This document shows positions 24,814 through 33,210 of a DNA stretch of 64,000 nt, piece by piece (position 1 is the stretch's first letter; every line of letters begins with the position of its first letter). The notes under the pieces were generated by a model that ran no database searches, had not been told where the DNA came from, and was given only the letters and a program-made list of their open reading frames with translations. The stretch lies in contig NZ_JBNPNH010000002.1 of assembly GCF_050314555.1 (NCBI RefSeq), positions 62,001 to 126,000 on the forward strand, read 5' to 3'. The DNA comes from Spyradosoma sp004558035 (GTDB lineage: Bacteria; Verrucomicrobiota; Verrucomicrobiia; Opitutales; UBA953). Made by a program: the position numbers and the translations under genes.

Positions 24814-27360
24814 ATGTTTTACGTGCCTCCGACGAAGAAAAGCTATTCGCTCAGCGCCCTCGCGCGCTGGGGCGAACGCCTCGCGACGGAGCCGAACGCG
24901 CGCTGGGAAGGCTTTCTCGTCAACGGATTCATCGAGAGCGGCAGAGCCCTCTACCGCGAAATTCCGCACCCCGTGGAGATTTTTCTGGAGGATTCGTCGG
25001 CTTCCGTCCAGTTCCGCACGGAAGCCGACGGCGACGTGCACGTCTTCTTTTCGACGGACGAACGCGGCTTTCTGCATTGGCGCACGTCGCTGGAACGCCG
25101 CGAGACCGCGGCGCCCTTCGCCGTCGCCGCCATGTACTTCATCGAGGAATTCGTCGCGGAGGAATTTCCCGGCGTTCCCGCCGAATCCGCGGCGCCGAAA
25201 CCCGCCGCCGTTCCCGCCGAGACGGACGCCGCCCAGGCCGCCGCCGCGGTCGAAGACGTTCCCGCGCGGGCGCTCGCGCTGCGCTTCTTCGTCGGCGCGA
25301 CGAGCCTTTCCTTCGAAACCACCTGGATCGATCCCGCGACGGGCGCGCGCGTTCCCGCGCTCGGCGAAAAGGCGCTTCCCGCGACGCGCCTTTCCAAAGC
25401 CGACCGCGAACAGCTGCTGCGCCTCGCGACCTTCGCCCGCCGCGCCTATTTCTCCTACGACTCCGCGCGCGCGCGTTACGCGATTCACGGGCACGCGCAG
25501 ATTTCCGCCTTCGTCAACGCGCATTTCGACAAGTGGCGCGAACGCTTCGTCACGGACAATCCCGAGTTCGCGGACGCTTTCCGCGCCGAACCGCGCGAGC
25601 TCGACGCCGAGGCGAAGCTGAGCGCGGATTCCGCCGACGCCTTTTCGCTGCAGTGGAATTTCGAGCTCGACGGCCGCCGCCTCTCGCCGGAAGAGGCGGG
25701 CGTCGTCATGCGCCACGCGGACGAATCCGTTTTTCTGCCCGGGCGCGGCGTCGTGCGCATCCGCGGACGCGCGCGAAAATTCATCGGCGACTGGCCCGAC
25801 GTCGCCTCGCACGGCATTCCGATCTACACGCTGCTTTCGCTCTTCCGCAGCGCCGACGCGTTCCGTCTTTCGCCCGACGCGAAGCTGCTCGCGTGGCGCA
25901 GAAAATTTCTCGAAGAACCGAAGCCGCCGGCAGGCCTTCCGGAATTTCTCCGCCCGTATCAGGCGCGCGGCGTCGCGTGGATCCGGCAGATGTTCGACCG
26001 CGGCGCGCACCCGCTCGTCGCCGACGAAATGGGGCTCGGCAAGACGGTGCAGGTGCTCGGCGCGCTCGCGCTCGACACGCGCAAAAACGCGACGGCGCTC
26101 ATCGCCTGCCCGGCGTCGGTCGTTCCCGTCTGGCGCAACGAAATCCGCAAATTCTACCCGCAGTTCACGGTCTCCGTGCTCGGCGCGGAAAAGAAGACGT
26201 CACCCGCCCCGCGGGAACGCGCGCGCATCTGCCTCGCGAGCTACGGCATGCTGCGCCGCAACGCGGCGAAGATCGCGCGGAGGAAATTCGCCTACGCCGT
26301 GCTCGACGAGGCGCAGTTCATCAAGAACCCGCAGACGCAGATCGCGCGCGCCTGCCTCTCCATCAACGCCGAACACCGGCTGGCGCTGACGGGAACGCCG
26401 ATCGAAAACCGCCATCTGGATCTCTGGACGCTCTTCCGCTTTCTGATGCCCGGCCTGCTCGGCAGACGCGCGGAGCTCGAAAACGCGCTCGCGCCGGATT
26501 CCGATTCGCGCGAAGAAAATCTGGAAAAGCTGCGCACGCAGATTGCGCCGTTCATCCTGCGCCGCACCAAGCGCGAAGTCGCCGAAGAACTGCCGGAAAA
26601 GACGCAGAACGTGCTTTTCTGTCCGATGCTCGAACGCCAGCGGGAACGCTACGAAGCGCTCGTGCGCGCGGGGCTGGACGAATTCCGCGCCGGGAACGCC
26701 GGCGGCGGAGGCGTTTCCGCCGCCGACGCGCTGCGCGGAAGCCCGACGCACCTGCTGACGCTGCTGATGCGTCTGCGCCAGGCGGCGTGCGATCCGGGAC
26801 TGCTGCCGGGCGGAGCCGATTCGCCCTACGCCGATTCGGGCAAGATTTCGGCGCTGCTCGACCGCGTCCAGGAAATCGCGGACAACGGCGGAAAAATCGT
26901 GATCTTCAGCCAGTTCGTGATGTTCCTCGAACGCGTCCGCGGCGCGCTGCGGGAACGCTTTCCGGAAATGCCGCTGTTCACGCTCACGGGCAAAACGCCC
27001 GACCGCGAAACGCCCGTGCGCGCGTTTCAGACGGCAAGCGGCTCGGCGATTTTTCTCGTCAGCCTGCGCGCCGGCGGCACGGGACTCACGCTGCACAGCG
27101 CGGAATACGTCTTCCTGCTCGACCCGTGGTGGAACCCCGCCGTCGAGGAACAGGCGATCGACCGCGTGCACCGCATCGGCCAGCAGAAGCGCGTCTTCGT
27201 GTACCGCATGGTCTCCGCGGGAACGATCGAAGAGCGCATCGAGCAGCTCAAGCGCCGCAAGCGCGAAATTTTCGACTCGCTCGTCGGCGGCATTCCCGAC
27301 ATGTCCGACTGGGCGCGCCACTTCCCCTCGCTCGAATCCCTCATCGCCCTCTCGGAGTGA
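24814..27360 (+). CDS. SNF2-family helicase/ATPase
   Basis: Swi2/Snf2 double-stranded DNA translocase. The N-terminal ~390 residues are family-specific, with no SWIM zinc motif that I can see. The ATPase core has Walker A (DEMGLGKT, ~403), DEAQ box (VLDEAQFIKN, ~498) and TGTPIENR. The C-terminal helicase domain has SLRAGGTGLTLHSA, DPWWNPAVEEQAIDR and HRIGQQKRVFVYR. 848 aa. The start at 24814 is the ATG after which the conserved sequence begins; an upstream in-frame extension covers the pstC hairpin and was rejected. Cellular role unknown: bacterial members of this RapA-like group act in transcription or repair. Confidence 0.93.
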   Translation: MFYVPPTKKSYSLSALARWGERLATEPNARWEGFLVNGFIESGRALYREIPHPVEIFLEDSSASVQFRTEADGDVHVFFSTDERGFLHWRTSLERRETAAPFAVAAMYFIEEFVAEEFPGVPAESAAPKPAAVPAETDAAQAAAAVEDVPARALALRFFVGATSLSFETTWIDPATGARVPALGEKALPATRLSKADREQLLRLATFARRAYFSYDSARARYAIHGHAQISAFVNAHFDKWRERFVTDNPEFADAFRAEPRELDAEAKLSADSADAFSLQWNFELDGRRLSPEEAGVVMRHADESVFLPGRGVVRIRGRARKFIGDWPDVASHGIPIYTLLSLFRSADAFRLSPDAKLLAWRRKFLEEPKPPAGLPEFLRPYQARGVAWIRQMFDRGAHPLVADEMGLGKTVQVLGALALDTRKNATALIACPASVVPVWRNEIRKFYPQFTVSVLGAEKKTSPAPRERARICLASYGMLRRNAAKIARRKFAYAVLDEAQFIKNPQTQIARACLSINAEHRLALTGTPIENRHLDLWTLFRFLMPGLLGRRAELENALAPDSDSREENLEKLRTQIAPFILRRTKREVAEELPEKTQNVLFCPMLERQRERYEALVRAGLDEFRAGNAGGGGVSAADALRGSPTHLLTLLMRLRQAACDPGLLPGGADSPYADSGKISALLDRVQEIADNGGKIVIFSQFVMFLERVRGALRERFPEMPLFTLTGKTPDRETPVRAFQTASGSAIFLVSLRAGGTGLTLHSAEYVFLLDPWWNPAVEEQAIDRVHRIGQQKRVFVYRMVSAGTIEERIEQLKRRKREIFDSLVGGIPDMSDWARHFPSLESLIALSE

Positions 27361-28051
27361 ACGCGCCCCCGCGCGCTCCCGCGGACAAAAACTTCTCAAA
27401 CGCGAAGAAAACCGCAAAGTTAAAGAAAGTTTTGGGGAAGCGACATTCCTGTCGCTTTATCGACATCCGCCTGCACAAACTTTTTCCCGCGAATCTCGCG
27501 AATTTCCGCAGATTTTTTATCCACGAATTACACGAATTTCACGAAAAAGGAGGTAAGCGTCTCGCTTGCCCTCAAAATTCGTTTCCGCAAACTCCTCTTT
27601 AAGCTTTAAGCTTTTTTCAACAGGGATTGCGGGGATTTTAAGGGATTTCTTCGGTCGAGGCTTTCTCGGAGCTTCTGCACTCTGCGTGAAACGCGGAACA
27701 AAAATAACCCCATGCGGCGACGCCGCTTGGGGCCGAGCTCGAAAAAAAACGCGCCTGAAAGGCGCAACCGCCCCGCGGAAACAAAACGTCGCGAAAGTTG
27801 CGCCTTTCAGGCGCGGGCGGCGTGCGGGGCATTCCCCAAGCGCGCGCTTCGCGTCGCGCATGGGGTTACCTTTGTTTCGCCCCGCCGGGGCGTGGGGGCG
27901 AAGGCATTCCTGCCTTCGTCCGTGCGGCATTCGATTTCCCGCGGACGTATTTTCGCCGCGCGGCGTTCCCACGCTCCACGACGAAGACGTGGACGTCTTC
28001 GCCCCCAGAGGTTCTGCGGGAGATGTTCCCGCACGGCGCGCGGTCCCGCCG
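27361..28051. repeat. intergenic repeat island 1
   Basis: About 690 bp with no credible gene. It holds, in order: a hairpin AAGCGACATTCCTGTCGCTT (27438-27457); CCACGAATTACACGAATTTC (27522); two inverted copies of GCGCCTGAAAGGCGC (near 27751 and 27802); a composite block of CCCCAAGCGCGCGCTTCGCG and a GGGGTTAC...CGCCCCGCCGGGGCG unit (27831-27893); and hairpins GAAGGCATTCCTGCCTTC (27900-27917) and GAAGACGTGGACGTCTTC (27983-28000). Close relatives of nearly all of these recur at 57.0 and 60.9-61.4 kb. Confidence 0.8.
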
Positions 28052-28648
28052 TCACGCGCACATGTCCACGAACACCGAGACGCCGAGTATCACGAACCAG
28101 CCGACGAAATACGAGTTGTCGTCGCCGACGAGCCGCGCCCTCCGGTAGATATAGACGGGAACGAGCAACGCGCCCCAAAACCACGAACACGACGACGTGT
28201 CGAAACCCTGCTTCTTCAGGCGCGACTCGTCGATCGAGCAGAAAATCGAGTTCAGCACGCAGTACAGAAACGCCGACGCGCCCCAACTCGACGCGCCGAT
28301 TCCCGTCAGCAGCGTGATCAGCGAGCCCATGAGCGGCACGCAGGCGATGAGCCACGCGATGAGCCGATTCGTGCTTGCGTCTTCCGCCGAGACCTGAGGC
28401 GCGGCGGCAGACTCCGCCGCGGAAACGGGCGCGGAAACGCTTTCCGCCGCAGGCGCGGCCGCTTCCGTCGCCGCCTCCGGCGCTCCCGCGTTTTCCGGCA
28501 CGGGCGGCGGCGTTCCCGCGGTGGCGTTTTCCGCCGTTTCGCCGGCTTCGGGCGCGTTCCCGCCCGCGGGCGGCGTCACGGCTTTCCCGCAGCTCAGACA
28601 AAATTTGGCTTCGTCGGGAAGCGCGTTCCCGCAATGCGTGCAAAACAT
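28052..28648 (-). CDS. zinc-ribbon membrane protein
   Basis: Not assigned to a named function. The N-terminus is a zinc ribbon: CTHCGNALPDEAKFCLSCGK (two CxxC pairs within the first 21 residues). A ~75-residue Ala/Pro/Glu linker follows, then three or four hydrophobic segments (LIAWLIACVPLMGSLITLL, ASAFLYCVLNSIF, WFWGALLVPVYIY, VGWFVILGVSVFV). It starts 25 bp after the stop of the next zinc-ribbon gene, and the two are probably one transcript. Such ribbon-plus-membrane proteins are common in accessory regions and are of unknown role. Confidence 0.75.
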   Translation of the reverse strand: MFCTHCGNALPDEAKFCLSCGKAVTPPAGGNAPEAGETAENATAGTPPPVPENAGAPEAATEAAAPAAESVSAPVSAAESAAAPQVSAEDASTNRLIAWLIACVPLMGSLITLLTGIGASSWGASAFLYCVLNSIFCSIDESRLKKQGFDTSSCSWFWGALLVPVYIYRRARLVGDDNSYFVGWFVILGVSVFVDMCA

Positions 28649-28673
28649 AAAAAAATTCCTTTCTTTCAGATGT

Positions 28674-29090
28674 TCAAAGCCTGCCGCCGCACTTCGCGCA
28701 GAACGCCCCGCCGCTCACTGGAGCGCCGCAGTGCGGACAAAACCGCTTGGCGGAAACGCTCCCGCCCGCGCTCTCCGTCGCGGCGCGCACGTTCTCGCCG
28801 TAGCGCCCGTAAATCCGACGGTTCGCGTCGGGAGAGTTCGTCGTCGGATCGTTCAGCACCACGTCCGCCACGCCCGTCGCCCGCGGCCACACCGACCAGA
28901 TGAACGCCGCGATCCAACCCACGCCGAAAAGCGTCGAGCCGAACACGTTCACCACGAAGATGATCCACTTGTAGTGGTGCCCGCGCCCGAACGCGATCAG
29001 CGTCGGCAAAAGAAAAACGATCAGCCCGCCGATGCACAGCAGGGCGATTCCTATCATGGCGCCGAGCGCCTCCGCTTCTTCTTCAGTCAT
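28674..29090 (-). CDS. superinfection-immunity-like membrane protein with C-terminal zinc ribbon
   Basis: Two hydrophobic segments at residues ~10-33 and ~40-68, the second reading YKWIIFVVNVFGSTLFGVGWIAAF. This Y-K-W-I-x(9)-G-x(4)-G-W-x(3)-F-I-W pattern resembles the superinfection immunity (Imm) domain first known from phage T4. The C-terminus is a zinc ribbon (CPHCGAPVSGGAFCAKCGGRL), which links it to the neighbouring zinc-ribbon gene. 138 aa. The phage-immunity role of such chromosomal copies is unproven; many bacteria carry them. Confidence 0.7.
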   Translation of the reverse strand: MTEEEAEALGAMIGIALLCIGGLIVFLLPTLIAFGRGHHYKWIIFVVNVFGSTLFGVGWIAAFIWSVWPRATGVADVVLNDPTTNSPDANRRIYGRYGENVRAATESAGGSVSAKRFCPHCGAPVSGGAFCAKCGGRL

Positions 29091-29127
29091 AATAAATATC
29101 TTAAAATATTGCAGAATCGTGTGGAAG

Positions 29128-29165
29128 AGGCGGGAGAAAGCGTCTGAACTTCTCCCGCCTTTTTC
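29128..29165. terminator. hairpin between accessory genes
   Basis: AGGCGGGAGAA pairs with TTCTCCCGCCT (11 bp, 11-nt loop) with a T run on the plus-strand side and CTCTTCC on the minus side. It lies after the minus-strand gene ending at 29242 and could terminate it, though the T run favours the other orientation. Confidence 0.55.
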
Positions 29166-29241
29166 ACTTGAAGATCTCTTTTTCTTCTAAAACGAGATCT
29201 ACCCCTCTTGTTTACTTATGAAAGTAAAATATGTATTATCT

Positions 29242-30441
29242 TTATTTCCCGTAAACCGTCTTGAGTTTATCCGTCTCCTCGGTTGAAACGCGACCGTCCG
29301 GATAGACATGGAAGTTTATGGTACTCCATTCTCTCCGTCCTTTCACTCTGAAATAAGGAACACGAGAAATATTTTCTTCTTTCAACTTTTTAAGACGTTC
29401 TTCGAGATTTTTATCCCGCTCTTCTTTCATTTCCTTATGCCGGATCGAGAAAATATCACAAAGCTCTTGAATATCTTCAGAAGTGATAACCTTGTCGAAA
29501 TCGACCTTAAAATCGCTCTTATTAAAGCGTTTTAAGAGACCTTCATGATAGCGATTTCCATTTTTTAACCACGAAATCCCATCGACCCGCTCTTTCTCCG
29601 TCGAAGACTTATCCCATACTTTCTCGAGGATTTCTTTCATTTTTGCCTCATCGTCTTTCACAGCAGCTTTCAGAAACGCCGTCATATCTTCGGTGCCCAC
29701 AGGCTTCTCACTTCTCTCCGATAAAAGATACGCTAAATAATAAACGGCCGTAGCATTCGACGCAGAAAATCCACGAGAATCCATTTTACTCCACTCTATA
29801 TAACCGGGCATATAATCATATGCAGAACGCCAATCATCCCTCTGTTCTTCATATAATTCCCTCAGCACTTTCTCCTCATCGACAGGAGGAAGATAAAAAG
29901 CAGCCTGCGTCGCCAACTTTTTTCTTGCACTGTCAGAAAAGTGTTGCGCATCAATCCATACTTCACCTTCATCGACAAATTTGACGGACACATTTCGAAC
30001 GCCCGTAGAAGTTTCTCCAGCATCGTCCCAAATAGCCTTTCTTGTTTTGACAAAAGCGTGAAAAACACAGGCGCTCTCCATACGTCCCTCTTCTCCACAT
30101 GTTGTTTCAAATGTATTGAAAGGTCCACCATACCTGTATAGACTCTTGTCTGCTTTCTCAATGAATTCTTTCGGATCCTCAAAATAATTGTTACCCTGCT
30201 CCGTATGAGCTTTACAAAAACGCTCAACCGCCTCGCCTAAAGTTATCGTCGGATCAAGATCAGGCATCACGCTGTTTTTCAATATCGTAATCCCCTTTGA
30301 ATCTCCGAATATCGAAGAGAACGCTGCGAGAGCCACGATGCCCGCGCAGACGCCGGCGATGATTTTCGCGAGCGGTTTGATGCCGGTTTTTTGAGCGAGA
30401 GCGGAGGTCGTTCCCGCGTAGTTTTGATTTTCAGTAGTCAT
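29242..30441 (-). CDS. membrane-anchored protein of unknown function
   Basis: Not recognised. One membrane segment lies near the N-terminus (LAKIIAGVCAGIVALAAFSSIF, ~24-45), so the remaining ~350 residues are probably exposed outside the cytoplasm. The body is charged, with coiled-coil-like ends (KEMKEERDKNLEERLKKLKEE). Visible GC content falls well below that of the neighbours, AT-rich third positions are common, and the iterated GCGGGAACG motif is absent except for one copy in the first codons. These are signs of transferred DNA. No catalytic motif found. 399 aa. Confidence 0.75.
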   Translation of the reverse strand: MTTENQNYAGTTSALAQKTGIKPLAKIIAGVCAGIVALAAFSSIFGDSKGITILKNSVMPDLDPTITLGEAVERFCKAHTEQGNNYFEDPKEFIEKADKSLYRYGGPFNTFETTCGEEGRMESACVFHAFVKTRKAIWDDAGETSTGVRNVSVKFVDEGEVWIDAQHFSDSARKKLATQAAFYLPPVDEEKVLRELYEEQRDDWRSAYDYMPGYIEWSKMDSRGFSASNATAVYYLAYLLSERSEKPVGTEDMTAFLKAAVKDDEAKMKEILEKVWDKSSTEKERVDGISWLKNGNRYHEGLLKRFNKSDFKVDFDKVITSEDIQELCDIFSIRHKEMKEERDKNLEERLKKLKEENISRVPYFRVKGRREWSTINFHVYPDGRVSTEETDKLKTVYGK

Positions 30442-30480
30442 GATTAATATTGTTCCAATGTCAGAAATTTGTTTTGACGA

Positions 30481-30903
30481 TTATTTTTTTATCTCGGATT
30501 CGACGGCGGCGGCGAGGGCCTTCGCGGCGGTCTCGGAATCGCAGAAGATCTTGGCTTCGCCGAAAGCTCCGGAAAGGCAGACGGCGTTCGCACGGTTCAG
30601 ATACGCGGCGCCGCGTTTTTCGGTCTTGACGGAAGTCACCTGCGAAAGGCGGATTTCCTTGCGCTTGAAAGGCGCGAGCAGGTCGCGGGGCTTCAGCGTC
30701 GCTTCGGAACCCGCGAAAGAGATACGGTCGTTCGCGGGATCGACGAAGACGCCGAGGTCCGCGATGTAGAACGTGCGCAACAGCAGCAACGCGAGAATTG
30801 CGCAGAGCGGCGTCCAGAAAAAGCAAAGGACGATGAAGAGGACCACGAAGGCGAGCGCGCCGAGAATCGTGCTCCAGTTGTGCGTAATGTATTTGGGAGG
30901 CAT
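30481..30903 (-). CDS. small two-helix membrane protein
   Basis: Not recognised. Starts MPPKYITHNWSTILGALA (ATG at 30903; an upstream extension was rejected). Two close hydrophobic stretches lie at ~13-48 (LGALAFVVLFIVLCFFW, LCAILALLLLRTFYI). The remaining ~90 residues look like a PH-like beta domain: DRISFAGSEATLKPRD, then IRLSQVTSVKTEKRG and a C-terminal amphipathic helix. The layout of paired helices plus a small beta-domain resembles bacterial PH-domain proteins such as the one at 41063. 140 aa. Function unknown. Confidence 0.65.
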   Translation of the reverse strand: MPPKYITHNWSTILGALAFVVLFIVLCFFWTPLCAILALLLLRTFYIADLGVFVDPANDRISFAGSEATLKPRDLLAPFKRKEIRLSQVTSVKTEKRGAAYLNRANAVCLSGAFGEAKIFCDSETAAKALAAAVESEIKK

Positions 30904-30944
30904 GGTGATTTTTTTTGTTAAGATTTTCGTTGAGTTCGTTGAAT

Positions 30945-31076
30945 TCAAAAAACGGAAGGCAGGAAGCGCCCGGCGAGAAACACAACCGCACTGCGCGTCG
31001 TGTACGGCATGGCGGCGGCGCCCAAAAGGAGCATCGCCGAAAGACATTTCTTATCGAATATCGGATTTTTCTTCAT
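30945..31076 (-). CDS. possible small secreted peptide (43 aa)
   Basis: Short ORF starting MKKNPIFDKKCLSAMLLLGAAAM: positive N-terminus, hydrophobic core and a small-residue region, as in a signal or anchor sequence. The remainder is only about 20 residues and ends FLAGRFLPSVF. The start is preceded by the AT-rich AAAATC typical of this genome. It lies between two accessory genes on the same strand. It may be a real micro-peptide or a chance ORF; nothing else supports it. Confidence 0.35.
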   Translation of the reverse strand: MKKNPIFDKKCLSAMLLLGAAAMPYTTRSAVVFLAGRFLPSVF

Positions 31077-31117
31077 GATTTTTATAAGATTAGGGTTAAA
31101 AAATTCAATGGGAGTCC

Positions 31118-31690
31118 TCAGCGCTTGAGCGCGACGTTCAAATCCTCCGCCAAAATCTTGATTTGATTCGCCAAGAGATGTTCGTCGATTTTTCTTTCTT
31201 CCACGGCGCCCCGAGTATGAAAAATCTGCACTTCGCCCTTCTTCGAAACGCGGAACTTGAAACCGAAATGTTTTTCCTGCTTGTCCGACACCTTTCTCTG
31301 ACGCAGTCCGCTGATGAATTCCTTCATCTTCGAATTTTTGAAAGCCAGAAAAATCTTTTTCCATTCAAGATTGTGCAAGTTGTCTTTTTTCGAAGCGTCC
31401 TTCTTCGCGGGATAGACGCCGACCAAGATGAACCAGTCGGCCCGTTCACTTACGGGAAAAGCATTGAAGAAAAGATCATACCATCCATCCTCCAGCTCGT
31501 AGGCACGAGATTGCTTGACCTGCACGGTCAGCGGTTTGGCGGAGCCTTTCGCGTCGAAGGAACACAGCAAAAGATCTATTCCTTTTTCCTGAGGCGACGC
31601 CGGCACAAAGACGGAAACGTTCTTCAGGCGTTTGCGTAATTCTTCGGCGACGAAGTATTCGCCGACTTGAAGCGTGAATATCGGGTTCAT
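31118..31690 (-). CDS. PD-(D/E)XK nuclease-like protein
   Basis: No exact family named. The N-terminal half fits a restriction-endonuclease-like fold: Glu in GEYFVAEELRKR, then GIDLLLCSF and, 13 residues later, LTVQVKQSRAY, i.e. the D...(E/Q)xK spacing with Gln in the middle position. YDLFFNAFP and ADWFILVGVY continue the core, as in endonuclease-like proteins that handle DNA. The C-terminal third is Lys-rich. 190 aa. It follows the small RHH-like gene by 49 bp in the same direction. A nuclease with its own RHH partner would suggest a toxin-antitoxin or defence pair, which is inference. Confidence 0.6.
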   Translation of the reverse strand: MNPIFTLQVGEYFVAEELRKRLKNVSVFVPASPQEKGIDLLLCSFDAKGSAKPLTVQVKQSRAYELEDGWYDLFFNAFPVSERADWFILVGVYPAKKDASKKDNLHNLEWKKIFLAFKNSKMKEFISGLRQRKVSDKQEKHFGFKFRVSKKGEVQIFHTRGAVEERKIDEHLLANQIKILAEDLNVALKR

Positions 31691-31739
31691 GAATCTTTTG
31701 AATTAAGGGTTTATGTAGCGTGAGGAAAATTTTGATTTT

Positions 31740-31943
31740 TCAAGATTTGTTCTGTGAGCCGGCTTGCTCGTCACTGGGCGGTTTCGGATCGGAGGCGAGG
31801 TATTTCTTGACGGCGGAGGCGACAAGATCCTCGAGGGGAAGTTTTCGACCTTCGGCGAGGCGCTGAAGCTCCGCCAGTTCTTCGGGAGTGAGGTCGAGTT
31901 CGACGATTGTGGTTTCGGGGGACATTTCGTTTTCGGTAATCAT
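31740..31943 (-). CDS. small ribbon-helix-helix-like protein
   Basis: 67 residues starting MITENEMSPETT; a second ATG at codon 7 is an alternative start. The core, TIVELDLTPEELAELQRLA followed by LPLEDLVASAVKKYL, has the beta-strand/helix/helix pattern of RHH DNA-binding proteins, which are often antitoxins. The tail is polar (SDPKPPSDEQ). It lies immediately before the nuclease-like gene at 31690 and could repress that transcript. Confidence 0.6.
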   Translation of the reverse strand: MITENEMSPETTIVELDLTPEELAELQRLAEGRKLPLEDLVASAVKKYLASDPKPPSDEQAGSQNKS

Positions 31944-32380
31944 GCGTTTGAGTGCGCCCCATTGTGCCACAACTTTAAGGTTTGTCAAGCGGGAACGCGG
32001 AAAACGATTCGCGGCGGGGGCGGGAAGCCCGGCACGACGCGCGCGTTCGGAGCGCGGGAACATCGCGGAGACTGTGGCATCGGAATGGCGCATACGGATA
32101 CATTCGCGGGCCCGCGCGAAAAATCACGCGAAAATTTTTCGTCCGCGAAAAAAAATTCGGCGCGGTTCGCGCGGGGGCGGCGCGGATTTTTTCGGGGGAA
32201 CCGCGAATTTCCGCGAATGACCGCGAATTTTCAGCGGAGAGCGAGCGTTCCCGCGGGGGCGGTTGCCCTCCCGTGAAATTCGCAGGAATTCGCGCTCATT
32301 CGCGGTTCCGGCAGAGCTTCGCGTCTTCGCGTCTGAAAAATTTCCGTGCGTTCCGGAGGCTTTCCGCGGATAATCCCGGC
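31944..32380. repeat. gene-free gap with an imperfect inverted repeat
   Basis: 437 bp without a supported gene. Between 32192 and 32310 two arms face each other: GGAACCGCGAATTTCCGCGA on the left and a complementary GAATTCGCGCTCATTCGCGG on the right, with one iterated-motif copy in the loop (GCGTTCCCGC). The CCGCGAAT(G/T) units resemble the CACGAATTACACGAATT repeats seen at 27.5 and 57.3 kb. Promoters for yggS and the RHH gene must lie at its ends, but I cannot define them. Confidence 0.55.
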
Positions 32381-33124
32381 ATGATTTCCTTCGAAGAGTT
32401 TTCCGAAAACTGCGCGCGCGTGCGGGAACGCGTCGCCGAGGCCTGCGCCGCGTGCGGACGCAATCCCGCGGAGGTGACGATTCTCCCGGTGACGAAGAAC
32501 CACCCCGTCGCCGCCCCGCTCTACGCCGCGCGCGCCGGGTTCGCCGCCGTCGGCGAAAACCGCGTGCAGGAGGCGGAGACGAAGAAAAAGGAGTTCGCCG
32601 CGGGCGTTCCCGCGGGAACGCCGACGCCGCTACTGCGCTGGGAGCTCATCGGGCACCTGCAGAGCAACAAGGCGCGCCACGCCGCGGAGCATTTCGACAG
32701 AGTGCAGAGCGTCGATTCCATCGCGCTCGCGCGGAAGCTCGACCGCATCTGCGGCGAAATCGGGCGGGAACGCCTGCCGATTCTGCTGCAGGCGAACGCG
32801 GGGAGCGATCCCGCGAAATTCGGCACGACGGACTTCGACGCGCTGCGCGCGCTCGCCGAGGCCGCGCTCGCGGGAACGCGTCTGCGGCTCGACGGGCTGA
32901 TGTGCGTCGCGCCCATAGACGACGATTCGCTCGAAACCGCGCGCCGCTGCTTCGACACGCTGCGGGAATGGCGCGACCGGCTCGAGGGCGAGTTCGGCGC
33001 GAAGCTCCCGGAGCTTTCGATGGGCATGTCTCACGACCTCGCGCCCGCCGTCGCCGCGGGCTCCACGATGGTGCGCGTCGGCACCGCGCTCTTCGGCGCG
33101 CGCGACTACGGCGCGGCGGTCTGA
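32381..33124 (+). CDS. yggS: YggS-family PLP homeostasis protein
   Basis: PLP-binding protein (PROSC/YggS) that regulates the vitamin B6 pool and has no known enzymatic activity. Lys in ILPVTKNHP is the PLP lysine. GENRVQEAETKK, WELIGHLQSNKAR, QSVDS, LRLDGLMCVAPI and LSMGMSHDLAPAVAAGSTMVRVGTALFG are all family motifs. 247 aa, typical. The start at 32381 is where family similarity begins; a longer in-frame extension runs through the repeat-bearing gap and was rejected. Confidence 0.93.
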   Translation: MISFEEFSENCARVRERVAEACAACGRNPAEVTILPVTKNHPVAAPLYAARAGFAAVGENRVQEAETKKKEFAAGVPAGTPTPLLRWELIGHLQSNKARHAAEHFDRVQSVDSIALARKLDRICGEIGRERLPILLQANAGSDPAKFGTTDFDALRALAEAALAGTRLRLDGLMCVAPIDDDSLETARRCFDTLREWRDRLEGEFGAKLPELSMGMSHDLAPAVAAGSTMVRVGTALFGARDYGAAV

Positions 33125-33150
33125 ACAACGCGCGGAAGCGCCGAAAACTC

Positions 33151-33194
33151 CGCGTTCCCGCGCCGTTTTCTGTTTGACTGCGCGCGGGAACGCG
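33151..33194. terminator. inverted pair of the iterated motif after yggS
   Basis: CGCGTTCCCGCG and CGCGGGAACGCG are separated by 20 nt. It could terminate yggS, although there is no clear T run. The second arm is only 16 bp upstream of the lipoprotein start. Confidence 0.5.
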
Positions 33195-33210
33195 CAAAGG
33201 ATGAAACGCC

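Noticed and set aside
24747..27602. 951-aa frame overlapping the SNF2 helicase
   Set aside because: Shadow frame rich in Arg; the helicase frame carries all ATPase motifs.
30945..31076. Firm call of a secreted micro-peptide
   Set aside because: Kept only as a low-confidence feature: a single signal-like segment and no homology that I recognise.
28052..31943. Prophage remnant
   Set aside because: No integrase, capsid, terminase or attachment site seen; only an Imm-like domain and low GC.
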